From JAAYUD01 sp963676865 (lineage in GTDB: Bacteria > Bacteroidota > Bacteroidia > Bacteroidales > Bacteroidaceae), in the NCBI GenBank assembly GCA_963676865.2, contig CAXXSS010000001.1:2666001-2730000 (forward strand): DNA of 64,000 nt. The letters are read 5' to 3'. Below the pieces are notes generated by a model. It ran no database searches. It saw only the letters and a list, made by a program, of their open reading frames with translations, and was not told where the DNA came from. This document shows positions 1 to 9,077 of the stretch, in pieces. How positions within the stretch are numbered: the stretch's first letter is position 1; each line of letters opens with the position of its first letter. The translations under genes were made by a program, and so were the position numbers.

Positions 1-1416
1 GCCGATTGGATGACTGCTGTGCCCAATAAGGACTATAGTTGGAATGTATCGGCTAATATGGCTAATCTGAGTAGAAGTGGGCGCATTTATATATTGAATA
101 AACAATCGCTAGCTCCTATTGATACGATTCAAGTTGTTCAGAAGTCCATTTTGGGAACAATAGACGAAGAAAGTGCATACCATTTCACAGAGACCGATGT
201 ACCTGTGGAAGTGCCCTTTCCTGGAAATTCATATATTACTACTCCGTTATATGGTACCCAGATAGATAATAATACCGGAGACTTTTCCGGCAATTGGGAC
301 GATGCTTCTATCGTTGCCAGTACATATTTCTATGTAGGTGCTTCGGGGGTGATGAATTTGGCGATGGTTGCGTCGAATAGCGATGGCTATGGAAAGATTA
401 AGGTAACTGTTAATGGTAGCAAATCGTATGTTGTGACGGTTAATGGTCCTGCTTCTAAAATATATTCCATTGACAAAATACAGATTGATAGTCCGGGTTA
501 TGTCAGAATCGATATACAGGGAGTAGAGAAAAGTTCGAAATACTTTGCTCAAGTGCTCGAATATCGTATAGGAGGGACTGCTACGACAGGTAATAACAAT
601 CATTTTGTTACTCTTGCTTCGAAGGCCAGTGATACTGGCTTCTATTTTCAACGAAGAGGGGCTTCGTCGCATTGGGCCTATACACTTCCTGCCGAAGATG
701 TTGAGTACTTTTATAACGAAGTGACGGTAGATAAAGCCGTGAACAACTCTTATTATGAGATGAATGGTTTTAGCGAAGGTTATATGGGCATTCAGCAGGT
801 TGGAGACGGTACTCACAAAGTATTGTTTTCCGTATGGGCTAATCCTAAAGATATAGCAGCGACTCTCCCTATACCTATAAGAACTGGTAAGGATGTTGTT
901 ATCGGTGACTTCAACAACGAAGATAGCGGTCGCAACTGTTTCTTGGATTTCGATTGGAAAGAAGGACAGACTTATAAAGCATTGGTCAGGATTAAGCCCG
1001 ATGGACAAGGAAATACCATTTATACGGCTTATTTTTATACCGGTACCGAATGGCGTCTACTTGCCGCATTTAAGCGTCCCAAGTTATCGACGCACTACAA
1101 GTCGCCTTACTCTTTCTTGGAGAATTTTGATCCTGTAACCTCCATTACATCACGTCATGTTTTGTACAAAAATCAGTGGGTCTATACGGTTGGGGGAGAA
1201 TGGAAGGAAATAACGAATGCCACTTTTACATGCGATGGAACGGGCGAACAAGGTTTGCGATGGGATTACAGCGGTTCTGTAGACGATGCAAACCATGGGT
1301 TCATCTTAAAGAATTTCGGATTCTCCAACGATCATACGCCGAACAATACCACGTTCAGTCGTAAGGCGGGTGGAACGAAGCCCGATATTGATTTTGATGC
1401 GTTAGAAAATTTATAA
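1..1416 (+). CDS. BACON-DUF5077-DUF3472 domain protein, 5' end outside window
   Basis: The frame is open back to base 1 (the codons before the first ATG at 10 read Ala-Asp-Trp), so the true start lies upstream. The first ~45 residues look like the end of a BACON domain (Trp, then a run ending IDTIQVVQ). Next comes a DUF5077-like beta-sandwich (about residues 75-185), then a DUF3472 domain (about 225-425) with its typical YFYNEV and GYMGIQQV stretches. In Bacteroidota such proteins are surface or periplasmic components of glycan-use loci, and BACON is thought to bind glycan or mucin. It is followed after 23 bp by the FISUMP lipoprotein and two glycosidases on the same strand, so it probably belongs to that polysaccharide-use operon. 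The domain calls are by recognition; the substrate is unknown. Confidence 0.8.
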   Translation, partial: ADWMTAVPNKDYSWNVSANMANLSRSGRIYILNKQSLAPIDTIQVVQKSILGTIDEESAYHFTETDVPVEVPFPGNSYITTPLYGTQIDNNTGDFSGNWDDASIVASTYFYVGASGVMNLAMVASNSDGYGKIKVTVNGSKSYVVTVNGPASKIYSIDKIQIDSPGYVRIDIQGVEKSSKYFAQVLEYRIGGTATTGNNNHFVTLASKASDTGFYFQRRGASSHWAYTLPAEDVEYFYNEVTVDKAVNNSYYEMNGFSEGYMGIQQVGDGTHKVLFSVWANPKDIAATLPIPIRTGKDVVIGDFNNEDSGRNCFLDFDWKEGQTYKALVRIKPDGQGNTIYTAYFYTGTEWRLLAAFKRPKLSTHYKSPYSFLENFDPVTSITSRHVLYKNQWVYTVGGEWKEITNATFTCDGTGEQGLRWDYSGSVDDANHGFILKNFGFSNDHTPNNTTFSRKAGGTKPDIDFDALENL

Positions 1417-1439
1417 TTTAACTTTTAGTTCTTGAAATA

Positions 1440-2924
1440 ATGAATACACAAAAAATATTTTTGGGGAGTTTGATTCTCGCCTTTGCATTATTCATGAATA
1501 GCTGTAAGGATGATTACAGCGTGGACATAGCTCCTGGCCCTGGTGTCACACCTCAGGCTACATTTACTCCCGAAGGTGATATCGCTATTGCCGGAGGTGG
1601 CGGTTCTTCGACGATTCAGGTCGTATCTAACATGCCTGATAGTACTATTAGTGCTGCAGTAAATTATGCTACTACCGGTGAATCTTGGTGCACCACAAAG
1701 ATTGTTGACAATAAGGTAACACTCTCAGTGGCTCAAAATACAAGTTATTCACCTCGTGCCGCTACATTGAAAATAAAAGCTTTTACTCTTTTGAAGACGT
1801 TTGCGGTCGAACAGGACGGTAAAGATTATGTAATTGATGTTACTTATCCTTATAGTAAAAATTATAAGATCAATATTCCTTCTGTTTCCGATTTTAATAA
1901 TGCAAAAACAAATATCTTTGCAGTAATGGACGGAAGTCAGAAGATAGCAGAAATTTGTCTGGAGTATATCAATGCTACAGGAATGTCTTCGCGCGCTATT
2001 GTAGTCTACGGAGTTGCAGCTCGTGACGGCAATTCGGCCGATTATAAGAATGGGTATATTGCTCAATTTATCGACGATAGTGGCAATGTAAAGCAAAGTA
2101 ATGCCAACGGAAGTGTTGCATCATTCAATTATGATACGGATGAATGCAGCTATATTCCTATCTTGCGCAATTATCCTACTATCAATACCGTTTATCTTTC
2201 TACTACAGGTATCACTACTAAGGAAATTGCCGGTGCTACTGAATTGACGGCTCAACCCTATTACGTTACAGACAAGAGTGGCAATCAATACCCCATTGTC
2301 AAGATCGGAGCCGATGTTTGGTTGGGTTCAAATCTGCGCACATTGAAAATGGGAGATGGTACAAACATAACTCTTACCAATACTCCTGCAGCCAATTGCG
2401 CTGTCTATCCGCGCCAAGATACATCGCTGGATCCGGCTATATTTGGTTATCTTTATCATGCTTCGTTTGTAACGGGTGGTAACATTGCCAATATGGGAGC
2501 GTCTATTGTTGATAACTACAATAGCACTTGGAAAATATCTACCGGTGGCGGTAGCAATGCATCCGGCATTATGGGCACGACTACCGATTGGCAGCGATTG
2601 TTCAAATATATAGGCAAAGATCAATTGGGTGCTATATTGTCCAAAGGGTACGATTGGGCGAATGGTGGCGCAGGCGGATTCGACGTATCAACTGTAACCA
2701 ATATTACCGGTATGAGTATTCCGGCAGCAGGCGAGATCTATTCAATGTCTTTTGCCTTGGGTAGCGAGAATCAAGCTTTCTTCGTATGCCAAGGAGGACA
2801 GGGATATAACTTCTGCGAGGTGGATGGCAGAGCCCCCGACCAAGCGGGAGTCCGTGCATGGCCTCATAATGCAGATGCTTGCTCCATTCGTCTGGTACGT
2901 GTAGACAGTCATAATTTACAATAA
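1440..2924 (+). CDS. BACON/FISUMP surface lipoprotein
   Basis: A 494-residue protein with a lipoprotein signal peptide: a basic N-terminus, a hydrophobic stretch, then a lipobox ending in Cys at residue 22 (FMNSC), followed by acidic residues that favour surface export in Bacteroidota. Residues ~45-125 look like a BACON domain (ending FAVEQDG). The C-terminal half (about 275-494) resembles the FISUMP (Fibrobacter succinogenes major paralogous) domain, with IGADVWLGSNLRTLKMGDG near its start and the closing SIRLVRV. It lies 9 bp before the GH89 gene, so it is probably a surface glycan-binding partner of the operon. Binding is inferred from domain type and context; no catalytic motif is visible. 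Confidence 0.8.
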   Translation: MNTQKIFLGSLILAFALFMNSCKDDYSVDIAPGPGVTPQATFTPEGDIAIAGGGGSSTIQVVSNMPDSTISAAVNYATTGESWCTTKIVDNKVTLSVAQNTSYSPRAATLKIKAFTLLKTFAVEQDGKDYVIDVTYPYSKNYKINIPSVSDFNNAKTNIFAVMDGSQKIAEICLEYINATGMSSRAIVVYGVAARDGNSADYKNGYIAQFIDDSGNVKQSNANGSVASFNYDTDECSYIPILRNYPTINTVYLSTTGITTKEIAGATELTAQPYYVTDKSGNQYPIVKIGADVWLGSNLRTLKMGDGTNITLTNTPAANCAVYPRQDTSLDPAIFGYLYHASFVTGGNIANMGASIVDNYNSTWKISTGGGSNASGIMGTTTDWQRLFKYIGKDQLGAILSKGYDWANGGAGGFDVSTVTNITGMSIPAAGEIYSMSFALGSENQAFFVCQGGQGYNFCEVDGRAPDQAGVRAWPHNADACSIRLVRVDSHNLQ

Positions 2925-2933
2925 ATATTTATC

Positions 2934-5129
2934 ATGAAAAGAATTCTTACATTTGTCATGGCATGTATGCTTTCGATAGGCATCTTTGCCGATGATGTTT
3001 CTACTTTTAAAGGACTTGTTAGTCGGTTATTACCAAATCTTTCTTCGTCGATCATTGCCAAAAAGTTACCAAACGGCAGTGAAGACTATTTCCAGCTCTC
3101 TTCGCAGGATGGAAAGATAGAAATAGCAGGCAATAATGCCAACAGTATGGCCGTCGGTCTGAATTATTATTTAAAATATTATTGTCATACAACCGTCTCC
3201 TGGTATGTAGACGACAATTTCGATATGCCGACTTCACTGCCGGCTATCGAAAAACCTATAACAGTCAATGCCCGTTGCAAAAACCGTTTCTTTCTCAATT
3301 ATTGCACGTTCGGCTACACCATGCCGTGGTGGAATTGGAAAGATTGGGAACATTTTATCGACTGGATGGCATTGAATGGCGTTAACCTGCCGCTTGCTAT
3401 TACCGGACAAGAATCTGTATGGCACAAGGTGTGGATGAAGCTGGGATTGAAGGACAAGGAAATACGTCATTACTTTACCGGACCTGCTCATCTTCCTTGG
3501 CACCGCATGCTGAACATTGACTATTGGCAGGGTGATCTGCCCATGTCTTGGTTGGACGATCAGGAAGAGTTGCAGAAAAAGATTGTAGCTCGCGAACGTG
3601 AGTTCAATATGCGCCCTGTTCTTCCGGCTTTTGCAGGTCATGTACCGCAGGAACTCAAGCAAATATATCCAAAGGCAAAGATCACTAAATTAGGAGCATG
3701 GTCGGGCTACTCTGATCAGTATGCTTGCAGTTTTCTCGATCCGATGGATCCGCTTTTTACCAAAATTCAAAAGCTTTTCTTGGAACAGCAAAAGGCTATC
3801 TATGGTACCGACCATATTTATGGCATCGACCTTTTTAACGAACTTGCACCGCCCAGTTATGAAGCTTCTTATCTGAAACGGGTAGCCAATCAGGTGTATG
3901 GTTCTTTGGCCAAAGCAGACAAAAATGCTATTTGGTTGCAGATGACGTGGCTCTTCTATGACGACGGTAAAGCATGGACTAACGAGCGTATCAAAGCATA
4001 CATCACAGCCTATCCGGCAAGCAAGTCCATCTTGCTCGATTACTATTGCGAGCAGCACGAAGTATGGAAACAGACAGACAAGTATTATGGTGTTCCGTAC
4101 ATTTGGTGCTATCTAGGCAATTTCGGAGGCAATACAATGCTGGCAGGTAATATAGCCGAAGTCAATAAGCGCATTGAAAATGTATTCAAGAACGGAGGTC
4201 GTAATTTTACGGGCTTGGGCTCTACATTGGAGAGCTTCGACTGCAATCCGTTTATGTACGAATATATTTTCGAGAAAGCATGGAATTTCGATACGCATAA
4301 GGATGTGAATCGTTGGGCAGAGCATTTGGCTGACGAGCATACCGGCAAAGTGGACGACAATGCCCGCAAAGCTTGGGATATGCTGATCAACAAAATCTAT
4401 ATTCAGTCCGACTATCCGGGACAGTGCCCCGTTATCAATATCCGTCCTTCTTTTGGCGGCTTTAAAACTTATTATTCCAGCCCACGCATTCCTTATAAAA
4501 ACAAGGAACTGCTCGAAGCTACGGAAATCATGTTGCAAGCCGATAGCAAGACTCAAACGTATGCTTTTGATGTTGTGAACCTCGCACGCCAGCTTATCAG
4601 CAATTATTATGGCGATGTATTCAAAGGATATGAGCAGGCTTACAATAAAAACGATTTCAAAACGATGAAGGAGAAAGAGTTTATCATGCTGGGCATATTG
4701 GGTGATGTAGATCGTTTGGTTTCGTCGCAAAGTACATTCCTCATGGGCAAGTGGATTAAAGAAGCACGCGAGAAAGGGGTCGATGACGCCGAGAAGTTGT
4801 ACTACGAACGCAATGCCCGCAACTTGCTCACAACTTGGGGCGAGAAAGCCGGATTGCTCAACGACTACGCTAGCCGTACATGGTCTGGTATGACAGCAAC
4901 GTTCTATGGTCAACGTTGGCGCATGTTCTTTGCCGCTGTCGATCGGGCTGTTATCGAAGGTCAGAAGTTTGACGATACCAGATACAAGGAATACGAGAAA
5001 GAAGTAACTGACTACGAGGAAAAATGGTGGAACGATTGCATAGGCAATTTCCCCAGTACGCCCCAAGGTGATGGCATTGCTATTGCCAAAGAGTTGGTTG
5101 CTAAGTATAAACCCCTGATAGAACAGTAA
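2934..5129 (+). CDS. Alpha-N-acetylglucosaminidase, GH89
   Basis: A 731-residue exported enzyme (signal peptide ending near IFADD) of the NAGLU/GH89 family, which hydrolyses terminal alpha-linked N-acetylglucosamine, for example from heparan-type glycans or the cap of gastric mucin O-glycans. Family landmarks are the aromatic WWNWKDWEHFIDWMALNG block and the following GQESVWHKVW, plus two Glu-containing motifs that are candidate catalytic positions: GIDLFNELAPPSYE and GLGSTLESFDCNPFMYEY. The length matches bacterial and human NAGLU (about 740). It starts 9 bp after the lipoprotein gene and precedes a GH3 gene, consistent with stepwise removal of sugars from a host glycan. Family assignment is secure; the natural substrate is inferred. 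Confidence 0.93.
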   Translation: MKRILTFVMACMLSIGIFADDVSTFKGLVSRLLPNLSSSIIAKKLPNGSEDYFQLSSQDGKIEIAGNNANSMAVGLNYYLKYYCHTTVSWYVDDNFDMPTSLPAIEKPITVNARCKNRFFLNYCTFGYTMPWWNWKDWEHFIDWMALNGVNLPLAITGQESVWHKVWMKLGLKDKEIRHYFTGPAHLPWHRMLNIDYWQGDLPMSWLDDQEELQKKIVAREREFNMRPVLPAFAGHVPQELKQIYPKAKITKLGAWSGYSDQYACSFLDPMDPLFTKIQKLFLEQQKAIYGTDHIYGIDLFNELAPPSYEASYLKRVANQVYGSLAKADKNAIWLQMTWLFYDDGKAWTNERIKAYITAYPASKSILLDYYCEQHEVWKQTDKYYGVPYIWCYLGNFGGNTMLAGNIAEVNKRIENVFKNGGRNFTGLGSTLESFDCNPFMYEYIFEKAWNFDTHKDVNRWAEHLADEHTGKVDDNARKAWDMLINKIYIQSDYPGQCPVINIRPSFGGFKTYYSSPRIPYKNKELLEATEIMLQADSKTQTYAFDVVNLARQLISNYYGDVFKGYEQAYNKNDFKTMKEKEFIMLGILGDVDRLVSSQSTFLMGKWIKEAREKGVDDAEKLYYERNARNLLTTWGEKAGLLNDYASRTWSGMTATFYGQRWRMFFAAVDRAVIEGQKFDDTRYKEYEKEVTDYEEKWWNDCIGNFPSTPQGDGIAIAKELVAKYKPLIEQ

Positions 5130-5180
5130 ATGTATCTTGAGGGTAGAACGATGGCTTGTTTAAAATAAAATACCGGATTA

Positions 5181-7496
5181 ATGAAAAACAAATTGTTATT
5201 GTTGTTGGCGATGGTCGGCATTGGCGTGCAGGCTCAGACTGTCAGATTGCCTCGGCTTGGTAAAGATCGCATCGACCGAATAGTGGCTGCTATGAGCCTG
5301 CAAGAAAAAGCGCAATTGCTGGTGGGCGTAAGTGATAGTGTATCTCATACGTATGTGGGCAATCTGAAAGATGTTATTCCTGCTGCCGGAGTCACCGACC
5401 GACTTGCACAATTCGGTATTACGCCATCGTATATGTGTGACGGACCATGCGGAGTGCGTATGGATACGTTGCGCGATGGAAGCACAACGAAATATTATGC
5501 TACAGGTTTTCCGGTAGAGACCCTCTTGGCCTCTACCTGGAATGCCTCCTTGTTATATAAGGTGGGGCAGGCCATGGGTAATGAAGTGAAGGAGTATGGC
5601 TGCGATGTATTGCTTGCTCCGGGGCTTAATATCCATCGCAACCCTTTGTGTGGACGTAATTTTGAGTACTATTCCGAAGACCCCGTGCTGACCGGAAAGA
5701 TGGCGGCGGCAATGGTCGGTGGGCTTCAATCGCAAGGAGTAGGTGCTACTATCAAACATTTTGTCGCCAACAACCAGCAGACGATGCGTGTCACTACAGA
5801 TTCTCGCATTGCTCAGCGTCCTCTGCGCGAAATCTACCTACGTGGATTCGAAATTGCAGTTAAGGATGCTCAGCCATGGGCTGTGATGTCTTCATACAAC
5901 AAGCTCAATGGGGTTTATACCCAAGAAGATCAGCCGTTGCTATCGACTACGCTTCGCGATGAATGGGGATTCAAGGGCATTGTGATGACCGATTGGACGG
6001 GCACGCGCAATACCGTTGCGCAAGTGCATGCCGGAAACGACTTGATGATGGAGGGAAATCCGCAGCAAGTGCGAGACATTGTCAAAGCGGTGCAGACGGG
6101 TAGATTGTCTATTGCCGATGTAAACCGGAATGTAAAACGCATGCTTGAGTTTCTTCTCAAAACTCCCCATTTCAAGGCTTATCCTTTCTCCAACGCACCT
6201 GATCTGAAGGCTCATGCCCAAGTGGTGCGCGAAGCTGCCGATGAAGGCATCGTTCTTTTGAAAAACGACAGTTGTGCTTTGCCTTTTCCGCAGGCTACTA
6301 GGCGTGTTGCCCTTTTTGGTATCGGGGCATACAATTTTTATGCCGGTGGTCGAGGCTCAGCCGATGTCAACAAAGCATATATCGTGAATATGAAGCAAGG
6401 ACTGACCGATGCAGGCCTTACTCTTGTCTCCAAACTCGATCGGTATTATGCCAAATATATAGACTGGCAGAAGTCTGCACTCGACGAAGTCAACGTTCCC
6501 GATTGGTATACTTGGTTCTTTGGTCCTAAGATGCCTCAGGAGGCTGAAATAGATACGGCTTTCATTCGTTTGAGGGCTAAAGAGTCAGATGTGGCGGTTT
6601 ATACCATTGCCCGCAATGCCGGGGAAGGTGCCGATAGGCACAACATCGAAGGCGACTACTTGCTCACGAAGCCCGAACGGTTGTTGCTCGAGAATATTAC
6701 GGCTATCTTTCATTCGCTCAAGAAGAAGGTGATAGTGGTATTGAACACTGGCGGAGCGGTAGAAACTGCATCGTGGAAGAATCTTCCCGATGCGATCGTT
6801 TTGGCTTGGCAATCCGGACAAGAAGGAGGTAGGCCCGTGGCCGATATCCTCACCGGCAAGGTCAATCCTTCCGGTAAATTGCCGGTGACGTTTGCCAACG
6901 ATTATTTCGACATCCCTTCGTCCAAGAATTTCCCATACGATTATTTCTATAAGGACTATAATACGTATTGGGCCGACTGGACCGATTCGGTGATGCTCAA
7001 AACAAAAGACAGAGGATTCACCAACTACGACGAAGGCATCTGGGTAGGCTATCGCTACTTCAATACGTTCAAAAAGGCGGTGTCTTATCCTTTCGGTTAC
7101 GGACTTTCGTATACCACTTTCGGCTATACGGATGCTCGTCTCAAGGAGAGCGGCAACCATTGTGTAGTGACAGTGAAAGTGAAGAATACCGGTGCCGTTG
7201 CCGGCAAAGAAGTAGTGGAACTCTATGCTACTGCACCTCGTGGCAAATTGGAGAAACCCGCACGTGAACTTAAGGCATTTGCCAAAACAAAGCTGTTGCA
7301 ACCGGGAGAATCCGAAACGGTGACGATGTCTTTTACTTTGTCCGATTTGGCTTCGTTCGACGAGCAGTCCAACAGTTGGATGACGGAAGCCGGTAAGTAT
7401 GTCATTTCCATTGGTGCTTCGGTTGAAGATATTCGCCAGACGCTATTGCTCAATGTTCATCGTTCTATAGAACGTAAGATGTTGACGAAACTATAG
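5181..7496 (+). CDS. GH3 beta-glucosidase-type glycoside hydrolase
   Basis: A 771-residue exported GH3 enzyme with a short signal peptide ending near VQAQT. The (beta/alpha)8 domain carries GATIKHFVANNQQ and the nucleophile motif GIVMTDWTG (the Asp). The second domain contains NAGEGADR, the usual site of the general acid/base Glu. The C-terminal ~90 residues form a fibronectin III-like domain (TVKVKNTGAVAGKEVVELY). GH3 enzymes of this layout release beta-linked glucose or related sugars from glycan ends in the periplasm. It is the last gene of the operon, 51 bp after GH89, and is followed by a clear terminator. Exact specificity (glucosidase, xylosidase or other) cannot be read from the sequence. 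Confidence 0.92.
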   Translation: MKNKLLLLLAMVGIGVQAQTVRLPRLGKDRIDRIVAAMSLQEKAQLLVGVSDSVSHTYVGNLKDVIPAAGVTDRLAQFGITPSYMCDGPCGVRMDTLRDGSTTKYYATGFPVETLLASTWNASLLYKVGQAMGNEVKEYGCDVLLAPGLNIHRNPLCGRNFEYYSEDPVLTGKMAAAMVGGLQSQGVGATIKHFVANNQQTMRVTTDSRIAQRPLREIYLRGFEIAVKDAQPWAVMSSYNKLNGVYTQEDQPLLSTTLRDEWGFKGIVMTDWTGTRNTVAQVHAGNDLMMEGNPQQVRDIVKAVQTGRLSIADVNRNVKRMLEFLLKTPHFKAYPFSNAPDLKAHAQVVREAADEGIVLLKNDSCALPFPQATRRVALFGIGAYNFYAGGRGSADVNKAYIVNMKQGLTDAGLTLVSKLDRYYAKYIDWQKSALDEVNVPDWYTWFFGPKMPQEAEIDTAFIRLRAKESDVAVYTIARNAGEGADRHNIEGDYLLTKPERLLLENITAIFHSLKKKVIVVLNTGGAVETASWKNLPDAIVLAWQSGQEGGRPVADILTGKVNPSGKLPVTFANDYFDIPSSKNFPYDYFYKDYNTYWADWTDSVMLKTKDRGFTNYDEGIWVGYRYFNTFKKAVSYPFGYGLSYTTFGYTDARLKESGNHCVVTVKVKNTGAVAGKEVVELYATAPRGKLEKPARELKAFAKTKLLQPGESETVTMSFTLSDLASFDEQSNSWMTEAGKYVISIGASVEDIRQTLLLNVHRSIERKMLTKL

Positions 7497-7589
7497 ACGC
7501 GTAGGCGATACGATAGCTCGAAGTATAGATCTCAATAGATACCGAAATAAGGTTGAATGTGGTATTTTCATAAATGTTAAGTAGACGTG

Positions 7590-7635
7590 AATAGACTTGT
7601 GATAATGAAATCGTATTATTGCAAGTCTATTTTTA
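7590..7635 (+). terminator. Terminator of the glycosidase operon
   Basis: A 10-bp perfect stem (AATAGACTTG at 7590-7599 with CAAGTCTATT at 7622-7631) continues into a T-run, about 95 bp after the GH3 stop codon. The loop contains a further short ATAAT/ATTAT pairing. This fits an intrinsic terminator for the upstream operon. Confidence 0.7.
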
Positions 7636-7753
7636 TGGCATGATGATACTTTCTTATCCAGGCATCAGCTACAACCCATTGTAGGGTACTATTTTCGCTA
7701 TTGTTTCAGCACTCGAATGTAAGCTCAATAAGAGTGTGATATAAATGTGTTGC

Positions 7754-8825
7754 GGCTATAGTTAATTATTGCGTTGCAAAATCAGTTTTTATTATCTACC
7801 ATCGATATTCGGAGGAGTCCGGCAGCATGATCTGTTTCATTCTTCAGGATTGTTTCAACGACCTTGAACCAGTTCAAATAGTTCTGTAGATATTTCGTAG
7901 CCACTCCCCAAAAGGTTGAAGCGATCCATTTTTTCAGCCTGTTATGGAGGGAATTTACATGTTGTATGTGAAACCTTTCAAGTTTTACCCGCTGTTTCAA
8001 GTCCCCCCTGAGCACAACATGTTTCAGCCGATTGTCATTTGCGTATCCCTTATAGCTTGTATGTCCATCTGAACACAGAACCACATCCTCCGGTAGGGGC
8101 GTATGCAGACTTTCCGTTATATCTTTCTTGGTAAGGCGTCCCTTTCCGCAGCATGTCATATTCAAATCGTTCTTCCGATCAGTAGTTACTATCACCTTGG
8201 TCTTGTTGTTAGATATGCCCGAACTATTGGAGTCGCTGCCCCTTTTACGGGCAGGACGTTCCAAATGCCGATTTCCTTTCTCTGATTCCTCGAAAAAAGT
8301 TTCATCGCTTTCCACTATACCCGAAAAAGAACTGCCTTCATCTTGTTTGAACGTACCCAAAATCTTGTGTCGCCAGTCAAAAGCCGTTTTCTTGTTGATT
8401 TTAAGCGAGGAGGAAATATTGTCCAAAGACTTCTGGTCAGACATCAGTTCCAAATAGCGACCTACCAATTCCTTTTTGTGAAGCCCTTCCTGCCAAGTTC
8501 CGGTATATTCGGTGAATGTGCGCCTACAATCTTTGCACTTGAAGCGTTGAGCACCTTTGTCCTTGCCAAAACGATAATAATGTTTGCCACCACAATGAGG
8601 ACAACTACCTTGCTTGTTCAGTAACTGGAACAGACGAGGAGAAGGAGAAGCCGATACGATTTTTGACGATAAGGCGGAAACCAGAGACACACGTTCTCCT
8701 AAAGGAAGAGACAGCGCAGCGACTAATATTTCTTGATAGGTCATAACTTCTGAAGTTTTACGAGGACAAAAATACAAAAAATTAGGTATATCTACCATTT
8801 TACAACGCAATAATTAACTATAGCC
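7754..8825 (-). mobile_element. IS1595-type insertion sequence, complete
   Basis: Near-perfect 29-bp terminal inverted repeats bound the element: 7754-7782 and 8797-8825, both beginning GGCTATAGTTAATTATTGCG when read inward, with one mismatch. The same 9 bases, ATGTGTTGC, flank it on both sides (7745-7753 and 8826-8834), a target-site duplication (the family usually makes 8 bp, so one base may be chance). It encodes one transposase. Intact ends and flanking duplication point to a recent insertion into the intergenic space after the GH operon. Confidence 0.9.
7782..8744 (-). CDS. IS1595 family transposase
   Basis: A 320-residue transposase. The frame is open to 8810, but the upstream part lies in the terminal repeat, so I choose the ATG at 8744 (MTYQEILVAAL). 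An N-terminal zinc ribbon is visible (SCPHCGG followed by KCKDCRRTF). The ISXO2-like catalytic domain has IVESDETFFE, VVLCSDGHTSY and ERFHIQHVNSLHNRLKKW, which match the conserved acidic and Asn positions of this family. Length and motif order are normal and no frameshift is seen, so it is probably functional. Its stop codon lies in the left terminal repeat. Confidence 0.92.
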   Translation of the reverse strand: MTYQEILVAALSLPLGERVSLVSALSSKIVSASPSPRLFQLLNKQGSCPHCGGKHYYRFGKDKGAQRFKCKDCRRTFTEYTGTWQEGLHKKELVGRYLELMSDQKSLDNISSSLKINKKTAFDWRHKILGTFKQDEGSSFSGIVESDETFFEESEKGNRHLERPARKRGSDSNSSGISNNKTKVIVTTDRKNDLNMTCCGKGRLTKKDITESLHTPLPEDVVLCSDGHTSYKGYANDNRLKHVVLRGDLKQRVKLERFHIQHVNSLHNRLKKWIASTFWGVATKYLQNYLNWFKVVETILKNETDHAAGLLRISMVDNKN

Positions 8826-8860
8826 ATGTGTTGCGTGTAAATCATTGATATACAGCTAGA

Positions 8861-8922
8861 AATTCATAAGGACGAAAATAAAAGTTTGTATGTATAAACT
8901 TTTATTTTCGTCCTTATGAATT
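8861..8922. repeat. Perfect 27-bp inverted repeat with 8-bp loop
   Basis: Arms 8861-8887 and 8896-8922 are exact reverse complements (beginning AATTCATAAGGACG), with the loop GTATGTAT. The hairpin sits between the two insertion sequences, 36 bp outside the IS1595 end and 49 bp before the IS3 end, and belongs to neither. No gene is adjacent. Just after it, GTTCGTCCATATC is similar to part of the interspersed repeat found at 10502 and 44375. Confidence 0.85.
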
Positions 8923-9077
8923 TTTATGTTCGTCCATATCATTTTTCGAAAGTGAGGCTCAAAATTGTGGTGTACTGAATTTGGTTGACAGTTAAACACT
9001 AGTAAACCTAAGGGAGTTGACAATTACAATCATGTATACCTAAAGTAGTTGTCAACTCTGCAAAGTTAATCCTATTT

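Noticed and set aside
4113..5066. A 317-codon minus-strand frame inside the GH89 gene
   Set aside because: Antisense shadow of the NAGLU coding sequence; no recognisable family.
6585..7301. A 238-codon minus-strand frame inside the GH3 gene
   Set aside because: It overlaps the C-terminal half of a well-supported glycosidase and has no domain or promoter.
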